From Sphingosinicella flava (GTDB taxonomy: Bacteria; Pseudomonadota; Alphaproteobacteria; Sphingomonadales; Sphingomonadaceae), in NCBI RefSeq assembly GCF_016025255.1, contig NZ_CP065592.1, forward strand, positions 291,122 to 355,121: a DNA stretch of 64,000 nucleotides. Reading direction: 5' to 3'. Positions 16,662 to 25,368 of this stretch are shown here, one piece after another (the first letter of the stretch is position 1; each line of letters starts with the position of its first letter). The notes under the pieces are model-generated. The model worked only from the letters and a program-made list of their open reading frames with translations. It was not told the origin of the DNA and did not search any database. The position numbers were made by a program, and so were the translations under genes.

Positions 16662-17525
16662 TTACCGGCCCCTCATCCCGTCGAAGACGTCGGCGAAGGC
16701 GGGCTGGTTGGAATGATCGATGCTGGAGCGCGCCGCCTCGATCACCAGCGGCAGCGGATGGCCATGGAGCGAAGCGACGATGATCTGCTTCACGACATGA
16801 TAGATGGCGGCGTCCGCCTCGATCACTTGCCGCGCGCGGTTCGCGAACGGGCCGACGATGCCGTAGGCGAGCAGCACGCCGAGAAAAGTGCCGACGAGCG
16901 CCGAGCCGATCATGCCGCCGAGGATCGCGGGCGGTTGGTCGATGGAGCCCATCGTCTTCACGACGCCCAGGACCGCGGCGACGATGCCGAGCGCCGGGAG
17001 GGCGTCCGCCATATTCTGCAGCGTGTCGGCGGGGCGGATGACATGGTGGTGATGGGTCTTGATCGAGCTGTCCATCACATCTTCGACGGCGTGCGGATCG
17101 AGCGTGCCGGAAGACACGACGACGAGGCGCAGGGTGTCGCAGATCAGGTGGATCAGCGTCTCGTCCTTCAGCAGCTTGGGGTAATCCTGGAAGATCGCGC
17201 TGTTCTGGGGATCCTCGATATGCGGCTCGACCGCGACGGGGCCGTCGGTGCGCAGCATCTTCATCAGCTTGGAGACGAGGAAGATGACGCCCAGGAAATC
17301 ATCCTTGCCGTATTTGGGCCCCTTGAAGACCTTCATGAAGCCGCCGCCCAGCGCCTTCAATTCCTTCATGCTGTTGCCGGTGATGGTAGCGCCGACGGCA
17401 GCGCCGCCGATAATCAGCATTTCATGCGGCATGGCGTGCATCACGGCACCGAGATCGCCGCCCGTGATCGTGAAGCCGCCGAATACCATGGCGAGAACCA
17501 CAATCACTCCGATCGCTGCGAACAT
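16662..17525 (-). CDS. motA: Flagellar stator protein MotA
   Basis: 287 residues from ATG 17525 (MFAAIGVIVVLAMVFGGFTITGG). An upstream ATG at 17570 would lie at the transcription start of the predicted sigma-28 promoter, so the shorter start is preferred. Four membrane segments are visible: two at the N-terminus (residues ~1-20 and ~32-50), and two after the cytoplasmic loop (ALPALGIVAAVLGVVKTMGS; IGSALVGTFLGVLLAYGIVGP). It forms the ion channel with MotB and pushes on FliG. First gene of motA-motB-GGDEF. Confidence 0.94.
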   Translation of the reverse strand: MFAAIGVIVVLAMVFGGFTITGGDLGAVMHAMPHEMLIIGGAAVGATITGNSMKELKALGGGFMKVFKGPKYGKDDFLGVIFLVSKLMKMLRTDGPVAVEPHIEDPQNSAIFQDYPKLLKDETLIHLICDTLRLVVVSSGTLDPHAVEDVMDSSIKTHHHHVIRPADTLQNMADALPALGIVAAVLGVVKTMGSIDQPPAILGGMIGSALVGTFLGVLLAYGIVGPFANRARQVIEADAAIYHVVKQIIVASLHGHPLPLVIEAARSSIDHSNQPAFADVFDGMRGR

Positions 17526-17575
17526 TACCCGTCCCCGCCTGCCCAACACACGGAAGCTCGCTGCCTCCACAGATC

Positions 17576-17602
17576 ATAACGGCATAGGGATGGGAAAATT
17601 TA
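17576..17602 (-). promoter_or_regulatory. Sigma-28 (FliA) promoter of motA-motB-GGDEF
   Basis: On the minus strand TAAATTTT, an 11-bp spacer, then GCCGTTAT: 7/8 and 6/8 matches to the known TAAAGTTT-N11-GCCGATAA consensus. It sits about 50 bp upstream of the motA ATG and 26 bp past the flgL stop, so motA can be expressed as a late-class unit apart from the flg operon. Confidence 0.82.
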
Positions 17603-17628
17603 GGTCACTATCGAACGAATATGAAGGC

Positions 17629-18486
17629 TTAGCGCAGTAGATCGAACAGGCTCTTCTGCGTCACTTGCGCGAACACCGCCTGAGCGGCGTCGAGGGTGAC
17701 GTCCAAGGCCTTGAAATCGGCGATCGCCTTCAATGGATCGGTGCTCTCGAGACTGCTTCTCTGCTCTTCGAGGTCCAGACCATTGGTTTCTATCGCTTTC
17801 TCAAACCGCTCGATCCGTTCGCCGCGCAGATTCTGGTCGCCTTGGACTCGGACGACATGGTCGATTGCGGCATTGAGGGTGGTAAGCGCTTGGGCAAGCG
17901 CGGTTTCGCGCATAACCGGATCGGGCAATTCTGCAGCATTGGCTGCGGCAAGAGCGATCTGACCCAGCGTCATAGGATCGCTGTTTGGAACGTCGATCGG
18001 CCCAAATACGGTCTCTATGCTGGCGGCTGGAGCAATTCGCTGATTTGGACCGACCGGGATTTCGATCGGCGTTTGCCTGAAAAGCGGCTCGCCGCGATCG
18101 TCGCGGGTTTGGGACAAAGCGGTGATCTGCGCGGCGATGTCACGCAATGCCGCAGCCGATACCGCCCGCGCCTGATCGGACGATGAGCCAGTACGGGCCG
18201 ACATGACGTGACCCATGGCATTGTCGACGGCCGTTTTCAGGGATGCGAGCGCTGTATAGCCGTTGGCTGCCAGATTGGCAGCAGTGTTGAGATTGCGGAT
18301 CCAGACCGTGTGATCGGCCTGGGTGCGCCCAATCTCCGCAATCCGTGCGGAAGCGATGGGATCGTCGGACGGCGCCTGGATGCGCAGACCGGTGGAAATC
18401 TGCGCCTGGATATGGGCGATGCGCTTGGCGAGATTGCCCTGCCGGTTGATTTCGGCATCAAGGCGGTAGCGTGTGGCGTTGATCAT
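17629..18486 (-). CDS. flgL: Flagellar hook-filament junction protein FlgL (HAP3)
   Basis: 285 residues. The N-terminus has the flagellin-like D0/D1 helix with QISTGLRIQAPSDDPIASARIAEIGR, and the C-terminus has the matching helix (DVTLDAAQAVFAQVTQKSLFDLLR). FlgL sits between FlgK and the filament and is exported by the flagellar type III apparatus, so there is no signal peptide. It is the last gene of the flgB-L operon, 11 bp after flgK, and probably shares that operon's sigma-54 promoter; no sigma-28 site was seen directly in front of it. Confidence 0.92.
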   Translation of the reverse strand: MINATRYRLDAEINRQGNLAKRIAHIQAQISTGLRIQAPSDDPIASARIAEIGRTQADHTVWIRNLNTAANLAANGYTALASLKTAVDNAMGHVMSARTGSSSDQARAVSAAALRDIAAQITALSQTRDDRGEPLFRQTPIEIPVGPNQRIAPAASIETVFGPIDVPNSDPMTLGQIALAAANAAELPDPVMRETALAQALTTLNAAIDHVVRVQGDQNLRGERIERFEKAIETNGLDLEEQRSSLESTDPLKAIADFKALDVTLDAAQAVFAQVTQKSLFDLLR

Positions 18487-18497
18487 CGGATGCGCCT

Positions 18498-19844
18498 TCA
18501 GAACAGATTGAGGATGGAATCGACGGTTTCGCGCGCGACCTGAATGATGCGCGCCGCGCCATTATAGGCCTGCTGGAAGCGGAGCAGCTCCGCCGCTTCG
18601 CGGTCGAGGTCGACGCCCGTCACCTCGTCCAATGCCGCATAGGCATTGTCCCGGCGGTTGGATGCCGTCGTATCTTCCGCCTTGGCTGCCGACAGGTGAT
18701 GGGCTTGCTCGGCCACGAGCGCGTTCCAGCGTGCTTCAATGCCCTGCACGCCGCGCAGTGCGTCGAGATTGAGGAGATTGCCGTTTTCAATCCCCGGAAG
18801 GGCGGCGGCGATCTCCGCGGGATCGGTGACGAGCAGTTGAAGCGACTGCAGCCCCGCCGGCATCGACAGAAGCTGCCCGCCAGGAACGCCGTTCAGATCT
18901 TCGCCGTTCGCCGACCAGGTATTGAGTGCTGCAGCGAAGTCGGTGACCATGTCGGCCAGCACGCTGCGCCGGTCTGCGGTGCGAGCGGCGACATCGACGA
19001 GACCGGCGAGCGCACCTCCGGTGGCCGGGAGCGGAACGGTCGTCCCATTCGCTTCCAATTCCAGGGAAAGGCGCCCATCCAGGGCACGAGTCATTTTTAC
19101 GACTCCGCGCTCCCCCCCTTCAATGAGGGTGATGCCTGTCGCGCGGGCAAGAGTCAGGATGGCAGACCCGTTTTCCTGCAGGCTGACGCTGACATCGATG
19201 CGCTTGGCGATGCCGTCGATCAGGCGGTCACGTTCGTCTTCAAGCGCCGCGCGGCCGTTGGTGCCAGGCTTGGACTGCCGTAGCGCGCTGTTGACGTTGG
19301 CCAGCGCTTCAAGCTCGCCGTTCAATCCATCGATCTCAAGGCCCGCAGCGGTGCCGATACTGTCGGAAATGCGGTCGATGCCATCGCCGGTCTGGCGCAC
19401 GGCGCCCGCAAATTCGTCGAGCTTCGCCAGCATCGCGACGCGGCTCGGCATGTCGTCCGGTGTCGCGGCAAGAATTTCCGCGGCGTTGAAAAAGCCGGTA
19501 ATGACCTTGCCGATCCCGCTTGGTCCGTCGTCAAGCGCGGTTTCGAGCGATGTCAGCCATTGCTTGCGGGTGGCCGAATGGCCCGCCGCGGACGAGGCAA
19601 GGCGCGCGTCGGCGGCACGGAAAGCGTCCCATGCCCGCTGTACCGAAGCCACCTCCACACCGGAAAACAGACTCTCCTCGCGAAAGATCGGACTGCGCGC
19701 GCTGAAGACGTTCAGCTGCTGCATATTGACGGAGCGGCGCGCATAACCGGGTGTATGCGCGTTGGCGACATTGTCGCCGATCGCGGTGAGCGCGGTCCGA
19801 TAGGCGGAGAGGCCGGTCTGGCCGATATTGAAGAGATCGTTCAT
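18498..19844 (-). CDS. flgK: Flagellar hook-associated protein FlgK (HAP1)
   Basis: 448 residues. Starts MNDLFNIGQTGLSAYRTALTAIGDNVANAHTPGYARRSV, the rod/hook N-terminal signature, and ends with the FlgK-type helix (LDREAAELLRFQQAYNGAARIIQVARETVDSILNLF). It caps the hook and joins it to FlgL. Somewhat shorter than the ~550-residue enteric protein, so the central variable domain is small. The ATG overlaps the flgJ stop by 4 bp, indicating translational coupling. Confidence 0.93.
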   Translation of the reverse strand: MNDLFNIGQTGLSAYRTALTAIGDNVANAHTPGYARRSVNMQQLNVFSARSPIFREESLFSGVEVASVQRAWDAFRAADARLASSAAGHSATRKQWLTSLETALDDGPSGIGKVITGFFNAAEILAATPDDMPSRVAMLAKLDEFAGAVRQTGDGIDRISDSIGTAAGLEIDGLNGELEALANVNSALRQSKPGTNGRAALEDERDRLIDGIAKRIDVSVSLQENGSAILTLARATGITLIEGGERGVVKMTRALDGRLSLELEANGTTVPLPATGGALAGLVDVAARTADRRSVLADMVTDFAAALNTWSANGEDLNGVPGGQLLSMPAGLQSLQLLVTDPAEIAAALPGIENGNLLNLDALRGVQGIEARWNALVAEQAHHLSAAKAEDTTASNRRDNAYAALDEVTGVDLDREAAELLRFQQAYNGAARIIQVARETVDSILNLF

Positions 19845-20122
19845 TTCGTCCCTCCGCTCGCGCCGAATTGCTTGAGCAGCATCTCGGCGATGCCGAAGCC
19901 TCCAGTTTCAGCCATGTTGTCGGCGAGCTTCGCGTCCGAAAGCTCGCGGAACTGGTCGGTGGCGCGGTTGCCGAGAATATCCTCACCAAGGTTCGCCTGG
20001 CGCATCGACCCGATCATCTGGCGCAGGAACACGGCCTCGAACGCCTTGGCGGCGGCCTTGATATCGGCCGCCTTGGCCAACGCTTGCGGCTGAACCGCGG
20101 TCGTGATCCCACCCGTCTTCAT
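19841..20122 (-). CDS. flgJ: Rod-binding protein, FlgJ N-terminal domain only
   Basis: 93 residues matching only the rod-cap half of FlgJ: AAKAFEAVFLRQMIGSMRQANLGEDILGNRATDQFRELSDAKLADNMAETGGFGIAEMLLKQF. The muramidase half present in enteric FlgJ is missing. A separate lytic-transglycosylase gene lies at 28755-29579 and may supply it. Start and stop overlap flgI and flgK by 4 bp each, so the protein is made in step with them. Confidence 0.9.
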   Translation of the reverse strand: MKTGGITTAVQPQALAKAADIKAAAKAFEAVFLRQMIGSMRQANLGEDILGNRATDQFRELSDAKLADNMAETGGFGIAEMLLKQFGASGGTK

Positions 20123-21204
20123 AGCACCACCAGTTCCGCTTTCAGGGCACCCGCCTGCTTCAGCGCTTCCAGAATCGCCACCAGATCGGACGGGGCCGCG
20201 CCAATGGCGTTCACCGCCTTCACGATATCCGATAACGACGCGCCGCCGGAAATTTCAAACATCGGGGCCTGTTGCTCGATCACCTCAATGTCGCTCGACT
20301 GTTCGAGCGCGGTTTGCCCGCGCGAGAAAGGCGCGGGCTGGATGACGCGCGGCTCTTCCTGCACGGCGACGGTGAGCTTGCCGTGACTGACGGCGGCCGG
20401 GCCGATGCGAACCGCGCCATTCACGACCACCGTGCCGGTGCGGGCATTGACGATGACGCGGGCCGGGGCATCGGCGGGGCTGACGGTGAGATTTTCGATC
20501 CGGCTCATCAGGGCGGTCCGCACTTCCGCGCCCACTGGCGCATCGATCGCGATCGTGACGGCATCCGTCGCCCGGGCAATGGCGCCGAGGTTCCGGTTGA
20601 TTACCTCCGCCACCCGCTGGGCGGTCGTGAGATCGGCTTCGGAAAGGTTGAAGGCCAGGGTGGGGCTGGTGGCAAAACCGGCGTCGACCGCGCGTTCGAC
20701 CGTGGCGCCGCCCGGAATGCGGCCCGCCGAAGGCACGTTGACCGACACTTTCGATCCGTCCGCCGCCTCGACACCGAGGCCGCCGACAGCAAGGCTGCCT
20801 TGGGCCATGGCATAAATTTCATTGTCGGCGCCGCGCAATGGCGCGAGGATCAATGTGCCCCCGCGCAACGACTTTGCCTTACCCAATGCGGAAACGGTGA
20901 CGTCCATGCGCTGGCCGGGCTTGGCGAAAGCCGGAAGTTCGGCGGTGACCATGACGGCCGCCGCATTCTTGAGGGCGGGGTTGACGCCCGCGGGCAAGGT
21001 GAGGCCGAAGCGCGACGTGACGCCTTTCATGCCCTGCGTTGCATAATCCAGGCTGTCGTCACCTGTCCCGGCGAGGCCCACGACGATGCCGTAGCCGACC
21101 AGCTGGTTGGCGCGCAGGCCCTGGAAGGTGCCGAGATCCTTCACCCGCTCCGCCTGCGCAGGCGCGGCGAAAATCAGGAGGGCGGCGAAGAGGCGCTTCA
21201 GCAT
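20119..21204 (-). CDS. flgI: Flagellar P-ring protein FlgI
   Basis: 361 residues from ATG 21204; the frame is open much further upstream (to 21906), but that runs antisense to the family and across flgH. A Sec signal peptide is present (MLKRLFAALLIFAAPAQA), then the mature start ERVKDLGTFQGLRANQLVGYGIVVGLAGTGD typical of FlgI. The C-terminus is SLSDIVKAVNAIGAAPSDLVAILEALKQAGALKAELVVL. It assembles the periplasmic bushing around the rod with help from FlgA. 11 bp separate it from flgH. Confidence 0.95.
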   Translation of the reverse strand: MLKRLFAALLIFAAPAQAERVKDLGTFQGLRANQLVGYGIVVGLAGTGDDSLDYATQGMKGVTSRFGLTLPAGVNPALKNAAAVMVTAELPAFAKPGQRMDVTVSALGKAKSLRGGTLILAPLRGADNEIYAMAQGSLAVGGLGVEAADGSKVSVNVPSAGRIPGGATVERAVDAGFATSPTLAFNLSEADLTTAQRVAEVINRNLGAIARATDAVTIAIDAPVGAEVRTALMSRIENLTVSPADAPARVIVNARTGTVVVNGAVRIGPAAVSHGKLTVAVQEEPRVIQPAPFSRGQTALEQSSDIEVIEQQAPMFEISGGASLSDIVKAVNAIGAAPSDLVAILEALKQAGALKAELVVL

Positions 21205-21215
21205 CGATAACTTCC

Positions 21216-21869
21216 TTAAAATGGGCTGACGCGTGAGAAGAAACGCTGGAGCCAGCCCTGCTGACTCGCCCGCGCCAGCTGTCCTTTGCCCGAATAAGTG
21301 ATGCGGGCATCGGCGACGCGGGTCGACGCGATCCGGTTGTCCGGACCGATGTCGGATGGGCGGATGAGGCCGGAAATGCGAATATATTCGTCGCCCCGGT
21401 TGAGCGTGACCAGCTTTTCGCCGCGCACCAGCATGTTGCCGTTGGAATAGACGGCGGCGACGGTGACGCTGATTTCGCCGGTCAGACGATTGGATTGCGT
21501 GGCTTCGCCTTTGCCGCCGAACGTCTGGTCCCCGCCCATGGCAACGTCGCTCGGGCTGAAGACGGAAAGGGGGCCCGTGGATGGCGGCGTCAGGCCGATA
21601 TCCCCGCTCCGGTCGAGCGAGGTGGCATTGGATTTCGCGGCCTGCGTGCGTTCGACCAGCACGATCGTGACGATGTCGCCCACCATGGCCGCGCGATAGC
21701 CGCTGGTGAGCGGAGCATAACCGTTCGCCGCCTGGAAGATCGCGCCATTGGCGGGCGCTTGCACGACGGGCGGCGGAGGAAGTGCCGCTTCGTAATTCGG
21801 CTTCGGCTCCTTCGAACCGAACAGGCTGCCGAAAATGCCGGCGGCGATGAGGAGGGCGTGAGCCGTCAT
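21216..21869 (-). CDS. flgH: Flagellar L-ring protein FlgH, without a lipobox cysteine
   Basis: 217 residues from ATG 21869; a TTG six bases earlier is an alternative. The family core is clear: GDIVTIVLVERTQAAKSNATSL, GKGEATQSNRLTGEISVTVAAVYSNGNM, GEKLVTLNRGDEYIRISGLIRPSDI and the closing ITYSGKGQLARASQQGWLQRFF. The N-terminal hydrophobic stretch (HALLIAAGIFGSLFGSKEP) contains no cysteine, so the lipidation that anchors most FlgH proteins in the outer membrane cannot occur here. Its start is just 2 bp after the flgG stop. Confidence 0.92.
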   Translation of the reverse strand: MTAHALLIAAGIFGSLFGSKEPKPNYEAALPPPPVVQAPANGAIFQAANGYAPLTSGYRAAMVGDIVTIVLVERTQAAKSNATSLDRSGDIGLTPPSTGPLSVFSPSDVAMGGDQTFGGKGEATQSNRLTGEISVTVAAVYSNGNMLVRGEKLVTLNRGDEYIRISGLIRPSDIGPDNRIASTRVADARITYSGKGQLARASQQGWLQRFFSRVSPF

Positions 21870-21871
21870 GA

Positions 21872-22660
21872 TCAAAGCTGCTGGTTCGCGGTGCGCAGCA
21901 TTTCATCGGTCGCCGAGATCATTTTCGAATTGACCTCGTAAGCGCGCTGCGTTTCGATCATGTCGACCAATTCCTGGACGACGTTGACGTTTGAGCCCTC
22001 AAGCGCCCCTTGGCGGATCGAGCCCCGCCCGTCGAGGCCGGCCGCGCCGATTTGCGGCGCCCCGCTCGCGGCGGTTTCGACGAGGATATTGTTGCCTTTT
22101 GCCTGAAGGCCAGCGGGGTTGACGAAACGGGCGAGCTCGATCCGGCCAAGCTCGGTCGGGGCATTCTGGCCCGCGAGCTGGGCCGACACGGTGCCGTCCG
22201 CGCCGATCGTCACATTTTCGGCGCCTTCGGGCACCTGAATCTGCGGCTGGAGCGGCATGCCATCCGGCGTCACGATCGTGCCGTCGGCCGACAGGCTGAA
22301 ATCGCCCGCGCGGGTATATCCTATCGAGCCGTCGGGCATCGTCAGCTGAAAATAACCGTCACCCTCGATCGCAAGATCATAGGGATTGTCGGTCGTGTTG
22401 ACGGAGCCGGACGTGTTCATCCGCGCCGTGCCGGTCATCTGCACGCCGCCGCCCAGGGACAGGCCGGTGGCATAGCGGTTCTCGGCCGAGGAAGCGGAGC
22501 CCGGCGTCACCAGCGTCTGGTAGGCCAAAGTCTCGAACTGGGCACGTTCGCGCTTGAAGCCGGTCGTGTTCACGTTGGCGAGGTTGTTCGCGATCACGCG
22601 CATCTTGGCCGACTGCGCGTCGAGGCCGGTGCGGGCGACATGGAGAGCTGCGTTGGTCAT
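21872..22660 (-). CDS. flgG: Flagellar distal rod protein FlgG
   Basis: 262 residues, the normal length. N-terminus VARTGLDAQSAKMRVIANNLANVNTTGFKRERAQFETLAYQ carries the rod/hook signature ANNLANVNTxGF. The middle has GDGYFQLTMPDGSIGYTRAGDFSLSADG. The C-terminus is GSNVNVVQELVDMIETQRAYEVNSKMISATDEMLRTANQQL. It builds the distal rod and is exported by the flagellar type III system. It follows flgF by 17 bp. Confidence 0.96.
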   Translation of the reverse strand: MTNAALHVARTGLDAQSAKMRVIANNLANVNTTGFKRERAQFETLAYQTLVTPGSASSAENRYATGLSLGGGVQMTGTARMNTSGSVNTTDNPYDLAIEGDGYFQLTMPDGSIGYTRAGDFSLSADGTIVTPDGMPLQPQIQVPEGAENVTIGADGTVSAQLAGQNAPTELGRIELARFVNPAGLQAKGNNILVETAASGAPQIGAAGLDGRGSIRQGALEGSNVNVVQELVDMIETQRAYEVNSKMISATDEMLRTANQQL

Positions 22661-22677
22661 GGCTTCATTCCTTCAGA

Positions 22678-23418
22678 TCAGTCGAGGCGCATCAGGTCGG
22701 CGGACGCGGTATCGATTTCGCGCGCGGCGCTGATGAGCTTCATTTGGGTTTCCCAGGCGCGGCTCGCCTCGATCATTTCGACGAGCGCGCTGGTGGTTTC
22801 CACGTTCGAACCTTCGAGGCTTCCCGATGTCACGCGGGCTTGCGGGTCGGCGGGCAGGGCGCCGCCGCCTTCGACCCGGAACAGACCGTCGAGGCCCTTC
22901 ACGATCGCCGATCCGGCCGGCGATGCAAGCTTCAAGCGGTCGATAAGCTGGGGCTGGTTCGGGTCGCCGCCTAGGGGAACGACCCAGATCGAACCGTCCC
23001 TGTCGATCTTCACGTTATCGGCGGGCGGCAATGCGATCGGGCCCTGATCCCCCTGAACGGGATTGCCGTCGCCAGTCGTCAGCAGACCGCTGTCGGACAG
23101 CTGCAGGTCGCCGCGGCGCGTATAGCCTTCGTCGCCATTGGGCGCTTGAACCGCCAGCAGGGCATCGCCGTCTATGGCGATATCGAGGGACCGGCCGGTT
23201 TCCGTCACCGCGCCTTCGCGCATGTCGGCGCCGAGCACCTGTTCGGACGCCAGAGCGCGCGGCTGAATTTCGCCGCCCGTGACCCAAAGCGCCTGGGCGG
23301 CGGCAATTTCGCCGCGAAAGCCTGCGGTGTTGACGTTGGCGAGATTGTTCGCCGTCGCCGCCTGCCGCGCCATCGCGCCGCGCATCGCCGAAAGGGAGGT
23401 GTAGATCAGCCGGTCCAT
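22678..23418 (-). CDS. flgF: Flagellar proximal rod protein FlgF
   Basis: 246 residues. Starts MDRLIYTSLSAMRGAMARQAATANNLANVNTAGFRGEIAAAQ with the rod signature. Contains GDALLAVQAPNGDEGYTRRGDLQLSDSG in the centre and ends GSNVETTSALVEMIEASRAWETQMKLISAAREIDTASADLMRLD. It is distinguished from FlgG by the MDRLIYTS start. A proximal rod subunit, lying between flgE (14 bp) and flgG (17 bp). Confidence 0.94.
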   Translation of the reverse strand: MDRLIYTSLSAMRGAMARQAATANNLANVNTAGFRGEIAAAQALWVTGGEIQPRALASEQVLGADMREGAVTETGRSLDIAIDGDALLAVQAPNGDEGYTRRGDLQLSDSGLLTTGDGNPVQGDQGPIALPPADNVKIDRDGSIWVVPLGGDPNQPQLIDRLKLASPAGSAIVKGLDGLFRVEGGGALPADPQARVTSGSLEGSNVETTSALVEMIEASRAWETQMKLISAAREIDTASADLMRLD

Positions 23419-23432
23419 TGGTCAGCCCCTCG

Positions 23433-24683
23433 TCAGGTCCGCATGTTCATGATGGATTGGGTCATGTTGCTGGCCGTCTCGATCGCCTTGGCGTTGGCCT
23501 GGAAGTTGCGCTGCGCGGAGATGAGCGCGACCAATTCCTCGGTAATGTCGACATTGGCGCGTTCGAGGCCGCCCGATTGGATGGCTCCGAAACCTTGGCT
23601 GCCCGCTTCGCCAAGCACCGCATCGCCACTCTCTCCCGTGACTGACCAGTGGGCGTCGCCGCGCTGTTTTAGCCCCACTGGATTGCCGAAATTCGCGATG
23701 GCGACCTTCCCAAGCCCGCGTGTGTCCCCGTTGGAATATGTGGCCGTAACCATGCCGTCATCGCCGATGGAAATATCGTCCAGCCGTCCTACCGCCACGC
23801 CATTTTGGGTCAGGCTTGCAAGATCGAATGCGGATGCGGCCTGCCGGGTTGTCGCCGCTGGATAGGATATGCCGATGTTCAATGGCGTCGACGAGCCGCC
23901 GGGCGTCACCGGCGCATAATTGACGCGTGTCAGCGGCGCGGTCAGCGCACCGGTTCCGGCGTCGAAGGTCAGGGTCAAGGGGGTGGGAGGTGTTGGAATC
24001 AGGGGGTTGGAACTGACCTCAGTGTTCCCAACGAACAAGCGGGTTTCCCAAGTTGTGGCCGACGTGCGGCGATAGTAAATGGTCGAGGGGATGGAGCGTC
24101 CCTCGCTGTCGTTCACCGTCGTCTGAACGCTGTGATTATAGCTGTTCGGATCCAGCCTGTCGAAGGGCGCAACCGGAATGCTCGCACTGCTCGGAAGCGT
24201 CAGTGAGATATTCATCTCGCTTGTGGCACGGGGAGTGCCCGATAATTCCGGAACCTGGAGATATGACACCGCCTCCAGCTCCATTGAGGTCACGTTGCCG
24301 TCATTGTCGACGGGCATTACCTGCACATACCCGCCCGCAGCATCCATCAAATAATTGTCTTCACTAAGGGAAAGATGCCCGTTGCGCGTGAACAAGGTGG
24401 GGCCGCCGGTCAGGCTGCTTCTAGTGACAAGGAAGCCATTGCCGGTGATCGCAATATCCAATTCCCGGGCCGTTGCTTCAAAGCCGCCTTGCATGAACTG
24501 TTGCTCGATTGCCTTGAGACGCGTGCCATAGCCTGGCGTGGTCCGTGAGCCGGATGCGATATCGCCGAACAGGGTCATGCTTTTCTTGAAGCCGTAACTG
24601 TTCACGTTGGCGACGTTGTTGGACACGGTCGCGAGGTCGGCCTGGGCGCCTTTGAGGCCGGAAAGGGAAGTGTAAAAGGACAT
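23433..24683 (-). CDS. flgE: Flagellar hook protein FlgE
   Basis: 416 residues. N-terminus MSFYTSLSGLKGAQADLATVSNNVANVNSYGFKKS, then the FlgE-specific ARELDIAITGNGFLVT region, a central variable beta-rich domain (~residues 140-300) and a C-terminus QSGGLERANVDITEELVALISAQRNFQANAKAIETASNMTQSIMNM. It polymerises into the hook under FlgD cap control. The length is usual. The central domain is relatively AT-richer than its neighbours, as is common for surface-exposed parts. Confidence 0.95.
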   Translation of the reverse strand: MSFYTSLSGLKGAQADLATVSNNVANVNSYGFKKSMTLFGDIASGSRTTPGYGTRLKAIEQQFMQGGFEATARELDIAITGNGFLVTRSSLTGGPTLFTRNGHLSLSEDNYLMDAAGGYVQVMPVDNDGNVTSMELEAVSYLQVPELSGTPRATSEMNISLTLPSSASIPVAPFDRLDPNSYNHSVQTTVNDSEGRSIPSTIYYRRTSATTWETRLFVGNTEVSSNPLIPTPPTPLTLTFDAGTGALTAPLTRVNYAPVTPGGSSTPLNIGISYPAATTRQAASAFDLASLTQNGVAVGRLDDISIGDDGMVTATYSNGDTRGLGKVAIANFGNPVGLKQRGDAHWSVTGESGDAVLGEAGSQGFGAIQSGGLERANVDITEELVALISAQRNFQANAKAIETASNMTQSIMNMRT

Positions 24684-24708
24684 GGGTCAGATCTCCGTGT
24701 CTTGAAAG

Positions 24709-25368
24709 TCAGGCGAGGCGGATCGCATCGTCGGGTGAAAGGGTGCCGAGGCCGGTCAACAGGCCTGCGGTGCCGCCGCTGGCGGGCGATTGGATGCTGT
24801 GGACGCGGGTCCAGCTGGCATTGGCGGTTTGGATGGGCTTGCCGTCCGCATCATTGGCGGTGACGACGACCTTCAAGGGGCCGGGAACGGCCTGGCCCGC
24901 TTCATTCTTGCCGTCCCATTGATAGGCGAAGGAGCCCTTGTCCTTCGCCCCCATCTGCTGGCTGTGGACGACCGCGCCGGTATCGTCGACGAAGTTCACC
25001 GTCACATCATCGGACGCTTCGGCGAGATGAACCTCGCCCGAATAGCTGCCATCGCCGAGCGGGGCGGCGTGATCGGACAGAACCAGCATCGACCGGCCGA
25101 TCCAGCCCGCGGCGTCGGAAAGGCGGCCGCCCGTCAGCGTCTGCGCGAGATTTTGCAGCGCCTGGCTCATCGACGCGATGCCGGACACCTGCGAGAATTG
25201 CGCGAGCTGCGCGACCATCTGCGTATTGTCCATCGGATCGAAGGGATCCTGCGTGGTCAGCTGCGTGGTCATCAGGCGCAAAAAGGCATTCTGGTCGAGC
25301 GTCGCGCTGGCCCCGCCGGTTGCACCTGGCGCCGCAGCGGGTGCGGCGGTTCCCGTAATCGTCGTCAT
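24709..25368 (-). CDS. flgD: Flagellar hook-cap protein FlgD
   Basis: 219 residues from ATG 25368, overlapping the flgC stop by 4 bp. N-terminus is Ala/Gly-rich (TGTAAPAAAPGATGG), then the FlgD signature LDQNAFLRLMTTQLTTQDPFDPMDNTQMVAQLAQFSQVSGI. The C-terminal part carries a FlgD Ig-like/Tudor region (GDGSYSGEVHL, GAKDKGSFAYQWDGKNEAGQAVPGPLKV). It is the scaffold for hook assembly. The longer upstream open frame is a shadow within flgC. Confidence 0.94.
   Translation of the reverse strand: MTTITGTAAPAAAPGATGGASATLDQNAFLRLMTTQLTTQDPFDPMDNTQMVAQLAQFSQVSGIASMSQALQNLAQTLTGGRLSDAAGWIGRSMLVLSDHAAPLGDGSYSGEVHLAEASDDVTVNFVDDTGAVVHSQQMGAKDKGSFAYQWDGKNEAGQAVPGPLKVVVTANDADGKPIQTANASWTRVHSIQSPASGGTAGLLTGLGTLSPDDAIRLA

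Noticed and set aside
16491-17579. A 362-codon plus-strand frame opposite motA and motB
   Set aside because: Highly charged, low-complexity shadow with no domain, antisense to a well-supported stator operon.
21205-21906. N-terminal extension of the FlgI frame by 234 codons
   Set aside because: The true FlgI start is the ATG at 21204 with a Sec signal peptide; the extension overlaps flgH in another frame and has shadow-type composition.
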